From contig CAJMMO010000003.1 in the NCBI GenBank assembly GCA_905214545.1, forward strand, positions 124,001 to 188,000: a stretch of DNA of 64,000 nt. Direction: 5' to 3'. The notes below the pieces were generated by a model, which was given only the letters and a program-made list of their open reading frames with translations, was not told where the DNA came from and ran no database searches. The DNA comes from an uncultured bacterium. Lineage in GTDB: Bacteria; Bacillota; Bacilli; Lactobacillales; Lactobacillaceae. Within the stretch, counting starts at the first letter, position 1, and every line of letters starts with the position of its first letter. Of the stretch, positions 34,983 to 41,343 are shown one piece after another. The position numbers and the translations under genes are program-made.

Positions 34983-36036
34983 GTTCGTGCCTTTCTTCAA
35001 TGCGCAAATCCTGCCCCAGCTGCTCGTAGCTCACATAGGCAAAGCTGTGGCTCTTTGCGGCAACTGCTGCCGGGACAGCCTGCCTGCCCAGCAAGCGCGG
35101 GTCCAGGTAGGTGATTAATTCGTTGACTGGGTAACGGTCCAGGATGCTTTTGGCTAAAGTCGGCCCGCCTTCGACGTAGAGCGACTGCAGCTCGTTTGCT
35201 GTCATGAGGTCAAACAAAGTCTGCAAGTCATCGCCGCTGCTTAAAAAGCAGCTCACATCCCCATCAAAACGGTGGGCAGCCAATTCCTTGTTTTCTGTTA
35301 TTACCCAAGTCGGCGCCTGGCCATCCGTCAGCAGCTTGAGGTCTAAATGCGCCAATAATCTGCCGCGGCGGTCTAAGACCACGCGAATGGGCGGATGACT
35401 TTGCTTTTGGCTCGTCAGCAGGCTGGGATTGTCGATTATGGCGGTCGCACTCCCGATCACGATGGCGTGGAAGTCGGCGCGTTCTTGGTGGACGCGGGCA
35501 TTGACTTCTTCGTTGGTGACCTGGCTGCGCTGATTAATTTTGGCGGCGACTTTGCCATCTAAGGAGATTGCCTGCTTGACCGTAAGCCAAGGGCGATTGT
35601 GGCTGTAAAAATAGCTATAGTGGCTGTTCAGCTCAGCCGCTTCGTCTGCCAGCACCCCGGTCGTCACCGCCAGCCCCTGCTTTTTCAAATAGGCAATGCC
35701 CTTGCTGTGCACCAGCTGGTGGGGGTCAGTCTGCGCGATGACCACGCGCCTGATGCCGCTTTTGGCAACCAGCTGGTCGCAAGGCGGCTGTTTGCCGAAG
35801 TGGGCACAAGGCTCTAAGGTCACGTACAAAGTTGAATTGAGTAATTGTTCTGAGGTTAATTGCGAGATTGCAGCTCGTTCGGCGTGGAAGCCGCCGTATT
35901 GGCGGTGGCAGCCTTTGGCAAGAACGCGGCCGTCTTTGACGATCACGGCGCCCACCTGGGGATTTTTCCAGGTGTGGAAGCGGCCCTTGCGGGCTTCTTG
36001 CAATGCGAGCCGCATGTAAAACTCATCATTGTTCAT
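34975..36036 (-). CDS. ribD: Bifunctional riboflavin deaminase/reductase
   Basis: A 353-residue enzyme doing the deamination and reduction steps. The deaminase zinc site is HAERAAI (about 51-57) and the C-H-F-GKQPPC block (about 75-84). The reductase domain starts near residue 145 (PWLTVKQAISLDGKVA) and ends with YVEGGPTLAKSIL. The ATG at 36036 follows AAGGAAG with good spacing. It is the first gene of the operon behind an FMN riboswitch. Confidence 0.96.
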   Translation of the reverse strand: MNNDEFYMRLALQEARKGRFHTWKNPQVGAVIVKDGRVLAKGCHRQYGGFHAERAAISQLTSEQLLNSTLYVTLEPCAHFGKQPPCDQLVAKSGIRRVVIAQTDPHQLVHSKGIAYLKKQGLAVTTGVLADEAAELNSHYSYFYSHNRPWLTVKQAISLDGKVAAKINQRSQVTNEEVNARVHQERADFHAIVIGSATAIIDNPSLLTSQKQSHPPIRVVLDRRGRLLAHLDLKLLTDGQAPTWVITENKELAAHRFDGDVSCFLSSGDDLQTLFDLMTANELQSLYVEGGPTLAKSILDRYPVNELITYLDPRLLGRQAVPAAVAAKSHSFAYVSYEQLGQDLRIEERHEHV

Positions 36037-36059
36037 GATTCTCACTTCCTTCAGAACAC

Positions 36060-36096
36060 AAAAAAGAAGCTCCGATTGTTCATCGAAGCTTCTGAC
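36060..36096 (-). terminator. Riboswitch-controlled terminator of the rib operon
   Basis: AGAAGCTTCGAT/ATCGGAGCTTCT stem followed by seven Ts, between aptamer and ribD. Its 5' arm GCTTCGATGAAC can pair almost perfectly with GTTCTTCGAGGC at the aptamer start. Confidence 0.85.
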
Positions 36097-36142
36097 TTTT
36101 TTATTCAGATCAAAATACAGGACGCCAAAAAAGGCGTGCGAA

Positions 36143-36258
36143 ATACTTTTCTTCTGCCATCTAGACTGTAACTATCGGTACCTTAAAGGTTTCCACCGCT
36201 TGCGCGGGTTGCGGACTTTCACCGCCGGTCGGGAATTGCACCCTGCCTCGAAGAACTA
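36143..36258 (-). promoter_or_regulatory. FMN riboswitch of the riboflavin operon
   Basis: Same conserved RFN blocks as at 32470-32590: TTCTTCGAGGCAGGGTG, CCGGCGGTGAAAGTCCGC, a CGCAAGCGGTGGAAA segment, GGTACCGATAG and GATGGCAGAAG. It should shut off ribD-ribE-ribBA-ribH when FMN is high. Confidence 0.96.
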
Positions 36259-36324
36259 TTATTCAATTCGTTTCCACAGTAAACCGCTTTCAAAAAATTG
36301 TCAACGAAAATTTCATTTTTACTT

Positions 36325-36356
36325 GTTGACAATAAAAATACAGGCGCTAATATAAT
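36325..36356 (+). promoter_or_regulatory. Promoter of the quinone-reductase gene
   Basis: TTGACA at 36326-36331 with TAATAT/TATAAT at 36348-36356. Between them lies ATAAAAATACAGG (36332-36344), repeated at 37282-37294 before the Rrf2 gene. Confidence 0.55.
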
Positions 36357-36400
36357 ACTTGTAAATGTTAAAACAACAAGTCGAAAGGGAGTACATAATT

Positions 36401-37252
36401 ATGAAATACGCTATTACTGCTGCAACTGGTAACTTTGGTCAAACTGCTGTGAAGGACTTAGCCGCTAAGGTCGGCAAGGAAAATGTCGTCGTCATCGCCC
36501 GCAACACCGAAAAAGCACAAAAGCTTTTCCCAGGCTTTGAAGTTCGCGAAGGCAACTACGACAGCCAAGAATCTGTCGCAAAAGCCTTAAAGGGTGTCGA
36601 CAAGGTTCTGTTTATTTCATCCCAGCCTGGCGGCAAGGTTGCTCGCGACCAGCAACACAAGAACGTAGTCGCTGCCTTGAAGGAAGCCGGCGTCAGCTTC
36701 GTAGCCTACACCAGCTTTACGGACGCTCAAAATTCTACCAGCGCCCTGGCTGCCGACCACAAGTTAACTGAAAACCTGCTGAAGGACTCCGGCATCGCCC
36801 ACTCCTTCCTGCGGGACAACTGGTACCTGGAAGACGAAATCGGCTTCATTCAAAGCGGCGCCAACAAGCAAACCGCTGCTTACTGGGCCGCTGGCAAGGC
36901 CGGCTGGGCTTTAGAGCGTGAATACGCCGAAGCTGCCGTCAATGTCTTAACTGCCGACAACCCTAAGGAAGTCTACGAGTTCGGCGGCCAGCTGCACGAC
37001 TACGAAGACTTGGGCAAGGCGCTGCAAGAAGCTACTGGCAACACCTTCCCTGTAGCAAAGGTAAGCAAGGACGACTACATCAAGGCCCTGGTTGCCAGCG
37101 GCTTAGATGAAGGCACCGCTGCAATGTTTGCCTCCTTCCAAGACCCGATTCAAGACGGTTCTTTGGACTACGCAAGCAATGACTTGGCAGAAGTTCTGGG
37201 CCGCGAGCCGCTGAGTCTGCCGGAAGCCATCAAGGAAATCTTGAGCCGCTAA
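36401..37252 (+). CDS. NAD(P)H:quinone reductase, QOR2/NmrA-like
   Basis: A 283-residue Rossmann protein of the atypical short-chain dehydrogenase type. AITAATGNFGQTAV is the cofactor-binding loop; VDKVLFISSQPG and VAYTSFTDA follow, and SFLRDNWYLEDEI is typical of QOR2. It likely reduces quinones with NADPH. AAAGGGAG precedes the ATG at 36401. It is followed by an Rrf2 regulator. Confidence 0.88.
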   Translation: MKYAITAATGNFGQTAVKDLAAKVGKENVVVIARNTEKAQKLFPGFEVREGNYDSQESVAKALKGVDKVLFISSQPGGKVARDQQHKNVVAALKEAGVSFVAYTSFTDAQNSTSALAADHKLTENLLKDSGIAHSFLRDNWYLEDEIGFIQSGANKQTAAYWAAGKAGWALEREYAEAAVNVLTADNPKEVYEFGGQLHDYEDLGKALQEATGNTFPVAKVSKDDYIKALVASGLDEGTAAMFASFQDPIQDGSLDYASNDLAEVLGREPLSLPEAIKEILSR

Positions 37253-37306
37253 TTGCGAATTGCTCACGCCAACTGTAAACTATAAAAATACAGGTGGTGA
37301 GTGAAA

Positions 37307-37741
37307 ATGAAGTATTCTCATAAACTTAGCGATGCAATCCACATTTTGGCCTACATCGACATCTACGCGGATGCGGACTTGTCCAGCAAGGCGATTGCCG
37401 CCAGTGTCGAGTCCAACCCCAGCGTGGTGCGGAGCCTGTCCAGCGACCTGCGCAAGGCAGGGCTAATTAAAAGCCGGCAAGGCGTCGCCAGCCCGGAACT
37501 TGCAAAGGCTCCGGACGACATCTCCATTTACGACGTCTTCATGGCAATCAACGCCGACCACATGCTGCTCCACATTGATCCCAAGACTAACCCCAAGTGC
37601 ATTGTCGGCGGCAACATCCAGGCCGTTTTGGCTAAAGCCTACCAGCAGGTCGAAGACAAGGCTTTTGCCGAGATGAAGACGATCACGCTGGCTAAGATCA
37701 TCGGCCAGATTAAGGAATTGCAGAGCGCAAAAGAAGAATAA
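37307..37741 (+). CDS. Rrf2-family regulator
   Basis: A 144-residue winged-helix Rrf2 protein: LSDAIHILAYIDIY, then SSKAIAASVESNPSVVRSLSSDLRKAGLI as DNA-binding part. It has a single cysteine (PKCIVGG), not the three-cysteine cluster of iron-sulfur members, so it is more likely a redox or electrophile sensor. It sits 54 bases after the quinone reductase gene, with its own possible promoter in between. Confidence 0.88.
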   Translation: MKYSHKLSDAIHILAYIDIYADADLSSKAIAASVESNPSVVRSLSSDLRKAGLIKSRQGVASPELAKAPDDISIYDVFMAINADHMLLHIDPKTNPKCIVGGNIQAVLAKAYQQVEDKAFAEMKTITLAKIIGQIKELQSAKEE

Positions 37742-37773
37742 AAAAATAAGGCAGCTGAGCTGCCCTATTTTTT
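37741..37773. terminator. Bidirectional terminator
   Basis: AGGCAGCTGAGCTGCCCT hairpin with A and T runs between convergent genes. Confidence 0.8.
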
Positions 37774-37776
37774 TGG

Positions 37777-38481
37777 CTATTTTTTCTCGCCATGGTCTAA
37801 GATTCTGGCAAAAGTTGCCAGGTTCAGACTTTGGATGTAGATGTCGCCGCTGCCTTTGAAGGTGTTCACGATGCCTTCGCCGGTCCCGATCGACTGGAAG
37901 AAGCTGTTTTCAAAGTGGATGTCGTAGTCGAGGCTGGTCGACCAGGCCACGACGTGGTTGTTGTCGATGGTGATTTCGTCGTTGTCCAACGAGATTTTCT
38001 TGATTGAACCATAGGCGTTGCAGAGCACGGTGCCCTCGCCGCTGGTGGTCATGACGAAAAAGCCGCCGGTGCCGGAAAACAGGGCCCGGCCGATGGACTG
38101 CCTTTTCATTTGGTAGCTGGCAGACCCGTCCATGGCTAAGAACTTGCCGTCGTTGATCCGGTACTGCTGGTCGCCTAATTTAAGAGGCAGGACTTCGCCT
38201 GGGACGGCCGGAGCGACGGCCAGGTTGCCGATTTCGCCTTGGGCTTCGGCCTCGGTGATCCAGATGCTTTCGCTGGAAGAAATGGAGCGGCCGACGGCGC
38301 GCATCAGTTTGCCGACGCCGGAACCGGAGGCGTTGACCTTGGTGCTCAGCGCGATGCTGGTGGAGTGGTAGACCATGCTGCCGCGCTGGATGCAGACTCT
38401 TTCGCCGGGCTCGAGCTCGATGTTGACTAAGGGAAATTGCAGCTGCTTGTCGATGGTGTAGTTCATGCGGTTGTCGCTCAT
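37777..38481 (-). CDS. AIM24 / TIGR00266-like protein
   Basis: A 234-residue protein of the AIM24 (TIGR00266) family, a beta-sandwich of unknown role. Typical pieces are ELEPGERVCIQRGSMVYHS, a glycine-rich FSGTGGFFVMTTSGEGTV and GIVNTFKGSGDIYIQSL near the end. GAGGAATC precedes the ATG. It diverges from the esterase gene with regulon site 3 between them. Confidence 0.85.
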   Translation of the reverse strand: MSDNRMNYTIDKQLQFPLVNIELEPGERVCIQRGSMVYHSTSIALSTKVNASGSGVGKLMRAVGRSISSSESIWITEAEAQGEIGNLAVAPAVPGEVLPLKLGDQQYRINDGKFLAMDGSASYQMKRQSIGRALFSGTGGFFVMTTSGEGTVLCNAYGSIKKISLDNDEITIDNNHVVAWSTSLDYDIHFENSFFQSIGTGEGIVNTFKGSGDIYIQSLNLATFARILDHGEKK

Positions 38482-38582
38482 GTTGATTCCTCGCTTTTTT
38501 GATAGTAATGCTTAGATTTTACGGTATGGACTGGCCTTTTGACTAGCATACTGCTTTTTTTGCGCCCTTTTGGCTGAATGTG

Positions 38583-38644
38583 TGGCATATGCCCCGGGCG
38601 GCAAAACACTGCCCATTTGAAACAAACCAGAACCTGCTCATAAT
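38583..38644 (+). promoter_or_regulatory. Regulon promoter site 3 (esterase)
   Basis: GGCATATGCC perfect palindrome (38583-38592), GGCAAAACACTGCCCA (38600-38615), exactly 23 bases, CATAAT (38639-38644). TTGAAA at 38617-38622 can act as -35. Confidence 0.75.
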
Positions 38645-38678
38645 GAAACAAAACTGACAAAGAAAGGAGCTAGTTAAA

Positions 38679-39506
38679 ATGCTCAACAAAGATGTTTACC
38701 AACTAGACAGCCACGGTCCGATCTACGCCTACTACAATCCCGAAACTGTGGCGGCCGGCCAACCGGTGCCCCTAGTGTTAGACCTCAACTGCACGACCGG
38801 CAATCCCGAAGCAGAAGTCGTCAGCAACGGCTGGGACCAGGTCGCAGAAGAAGAAAAGCTTGTCGTCATTGCCCCTACTTACGACGACTACGTGACCTAC
38901 GGCGAAACGGGCTACATGAAAACCGTGATCGCTGACGCGATTAAGCGCTACCCGATCGACCGCCAGCGCATTTATTCCGTCGGCTTTTCCAACGGCGGGG
39001 CGCTGTCGGGCGCTCTAGCCAGCACCTACCCGCACTTGCTGGCCGGCATTGCCGCGATGGGCTGGCTAATTAGCTTGCGAAACACGGCTGACTTAACAAT
39101 TCCTTTTCTCTTAATCCAAGGCACCGAGGAATACACCAGCCACTTTGGACAAGACAAGGTCATGCGTGACGAGCAAGAAGCGCTGCGTGACCTCATGCAG
39201 GCCGACGGGCTGACGACAGCGGCCCCTGATTACCGCGCAACGCCCTACTTCGGCTACCGCCCCGACCGCAGCTTCAGCAAAAAGCCGCGCTACCGCGACT
39301 ATGACCCTTACGCCCGCAACCCGCGGCTCCAGGACGATAAGAATTGGGAATTCAACCAATACTTCAAGGCGGGCTTTGAGCATCCCTTCGCGGAGTTAGT
39401 GCTGGTGCAGGATGCGCCGCACATCCCGCACGACTGCAATGCCCGGGTTGCCTGGGACTTCTTGCGGCATTTTCGCCGCGATGAACACGGAGAGATCAAA
39501 GAATAA
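38679..39506 (+). CDS. Alpha/beta hydrolase, PHB-depolymerase-like esterase
   Basis: A 275-residue serine hydrolase without a signal peptide. Nucleophile elbow VGFSNGGALSG (Ser at about residue 105), with a late His in HIPHDCN and a probable acid in LIQGTEEYTS. Resembles the small esterase/PHB-depolymerase families; the substrate is unknown. AAAGGAG precedes the ATG. It is driven by regulon site 3 and followed by a gene with site 4. Confidence 0.8.
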   Translation: MLNKDVYQLDSHGPIYAYYNPETVAAGQPVPLVLDLNCTTGNPEAEVVSNGWDQVAEEEKLVVIAPTYDDYVTYGETGYMKTVIADAIKRYPIDRQRIYSVGFSNGGALSGALASTYPHLLAGIAAMGWLISLRNTADLTIPFLLIQGTEEYTSHFGQDKVMRDEQEALRDLMQADGLTTAAPDYRATPYFGYRPDRSFSKKPRYRDYDPYARNPRLQDDKNWEFNQYFKAGFEHPFAELVLVQDAPHIPHDCNARVAWDFLRHFRRDEHGEIKE

Positions 39507-39532
39507 GCTTTGTGCTACTCTTCCGGCCGATG

Positions 39533-39596
39533 TGTGGCATATGCCCCGGGCGGCAAAACACTGCCCATTTTTTCAAGGGTAAGCCGGCCTCATAAT
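39533..39596 (+). promoter_or_regulatory. Regulon promoter site 4 (NmrA-like gene)
   Basis: GTGGCATATGCCCCGGGCGG then AAAACACTGCCCA, all identical to site 3 over about 36 bases (39533-39567); then 23 bases and CATAAT (39591-39596). Confidence 0.75.
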
Positions 39597-39664
39597 AAAA
39601 ACTGTCAACAGACGAAGAAAGAATTTAATTTGAGCAAACTATTTTTTAAAAAGGAGCAATGACG

Positions 39665-40258
39665 ATGAGAAACGTATTGATTATTGGCGCTACTGGGACT
39701 TTAGGCAGAGCGGCCACTAAGGCTTTATTGGCAGAAACTGACGACCACTTGACGCTGTTCAGCCGGTCGGCGGACCGCTTGCCGGTGGCTGACCCGGACC
39801 GCGTGAAGACGATGAGCGGGAACGTGATGAACGACGCCGACTTGGATGAGGCGCTGCAGGGGCAAGACGCGGTGTTTGCGGCCTTGAGCGGCAACATGGG
39901 CGCTTTTGCCAAGAAGATTGTGGCGGCGATGGACCGCAATGGCGTGAGCCGGCTGGTCTTTATCTGCACGATTGGGATTTACAACGAGATCCAAGGCTAC
40001 AACATCAACCCTTACTTGAACCCGACGCTGCACACTTACAGGAAGGCAGCGGACGCGATTGAGGCATCGGATTTGAACTACACGATTATTCGGCCGGGCT
40101 GGTTTATTAGCGGGCCGGGGGACTACACGGTGACGCGGAAGGGCGAGCCTTTTGTGGGCCACGATGCGACGATTAGTTCGATTGGGGATGCGGTCAAGCG
40201 GCTGGTTGATGATGACAAGCTGTACTCAAGAGACAGTATTGGGATTGCGACGAGATAA
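39665..40258 (+). CDS. NAD(P)H-binding NmrA-like protein
   Basis: A 197-residue Rossmann-fold protein: VLIIGATGTLGRAATKALL binding loop, QDAVFAALSGNMG, LVFICTIGIYNEI and IIRPGWFISGPGDY. It lacks a clear YxxxK catalytic pair at the usual site, so it may be a reductase acting on small substrates or a redox sensor. The second ATG (39665) is used because AGGAG is too close to the first. Confidence 0.85.
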   Translation: MRNVLIIGATGTLGRAATKALLAETDDHLTLFSRSADRLPVADPDRVKTMSGNVMNDADLDEALQGQDAVFAALSGNMGAFAKKIVAAMDRNGVSRLVFICTIGIYNEIQGYNINPYLNPTLHTYRKAADAIEASDLNYTIIRPGWFISGPGDYTVTRKGEPFVGHDATISSIGDAVKRLVDDDKLYSRDSIGIATR

Positions 40259-40275
40259 AAAATTTATCTCGATAA

Positions 40276-40312
40276 AACAAAAAAAGATGAACTTTTCAGG
40301 TTCATCTTTTTT
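40276..40312. terminator. Bidirectional terminator
   Basis: AAAAGATGAAC/GTTCATCTTTT stem between convergent genes. Confidence 0.8.
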
Positions 40313-41204
40313 AGTCTTGATCTAAATAAAAACTGCCCAAACGGTAAGTCGTCACGGGTTCTACATGGTAATTGTACTTCGCCACCAAATCACAGATCTG
40401 GTCGCCGTTAATCAAAGTAATGATTCTGGTCCCCGCACGCGCCGTCTTTACTGCTTCTCTAGTAAAGTCAGAATTCGTAATGAAAATACCGAACTCAGCA
40501 TTAAACTTGTCCATCGCCCCGCGGAATTTGTCGATCTCAGGTGCAGAAACCTTACCTTGCCAGCGCTTAGCCTGCAGGGCAACCCGCGTAGTGCGGTAAT
40601 CGTCTGATCTCACATAGCCGAAGCCGTCGAGGACGCCATCAGCCACGTACTGGACACCGATTTCGTCGTCGACATCGACGCCCATTTTTGCCAGCAAGCC
40701 ACGGCAGAAAAGCTCAAACTTGCGCGGGTTCATCTTGGCTAAGGCAGCAAGCAGCTCTTGTCGCCAAAGCTCTTCGATGTTGTCATCGTCTTCATTAGCC
40801 TCTGGTTCTTCAGGCGCAGGAGTGACTGGGGTCTGTGTCTTATGGCGGTGCGGCATCTTAGGCTCTGAAATTGCTCTGACATCCCTATCAGCATCGAAGT
40901 TAAAGAGGTCGACATTGCGGCCTTTTTTAGAAAGCTCCAGCATATCGCCAGAACCCTGGGTAAGAAAGTCGGCAAGCAATAAATGCTTCACGGCAAAATT
41001 AAAGCTGTATTGAAACGGATGGTATGCATTTCCTGTTCTTTTGGAGATGCGCACTTCATCAATTTGCTGCTCGCTGAAGACAGTCGAATTGTCGTGCAGT
41101 TCAGCTAAAATTTGTTTTCTGGTAGCTTGGCCGCCCATATTGTGCATAGCGATTAAAATTTCCTTCATCGCTTTGTTTTCAGTTAATAATCGTCGATTTA
41201 CCAT
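40311..41204 (-). CDS. mrr: Mrr-type restriction endonuclease
   Basis: A 297-residue modification-dependent (type IV) restriction enzyme. An N-terminal winged-helix domain (about 1-100) is joined by an acidic Pro/Glu linker to an Mrr catalytic domain. Its PD-(D/E)xK-like residues are visible: MNPRKFELFCRGLLAKMG, then DGVLDGFGY and VALQAKRWQG. It should cut foreign or host DNA bearing methylated bases, which matters given a type I methylase able to change its target. GGGGAG precedes the ATG. Confidence 0.88.
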   Translation of the reverse strand: MVNRRLLTENKAMKEILIAMHNMGGQATRKQILAELHDNSTVFSEQQIDEVRISKRTGNAYHPFQYSFNFAVKHLLLADFLTQGSGDMLELSKKGRNVDLFNFDADRDVRAISEPKMPHRHKTQTPVTPAPEEPEANEDDDNIEELWRQELLAALAKMNPRKFELFCRGLLAKMGVDVDDEIGVQYVADGVLDGFGYVRSDDYRTTRVALQAKRWQGKVSAPEIDKFRGAMDKFNAEFGIFITNSDFTREAVKTARAGTRIITLINGDQICDLVAKYNYHVEPVTTYRLGSFYLDQD

Positions 41205-41287
41205 TTAGCTCCCCGCCTTACTAGTTTTATCAACCAAATTATACTCTTGTCCCAATAGTGCACTACTCTGTGGAGAAAATGCGCCTA

Positions 41288-41331
41288 AATAAAAAATAGC
41301 CCTCCTCACTTGCTGAGAAGGGTTATTTTTC
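41288..41331 (-). terminator. Terminator after the third surface-protein gene
   Basis: AACCCTTCTCAGC/TGAGGAGGGCTA imperfect stem with T run on the minus strand. Confidence 0.7.
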
Positions 41332-41343
41332 TAATCAATTATC

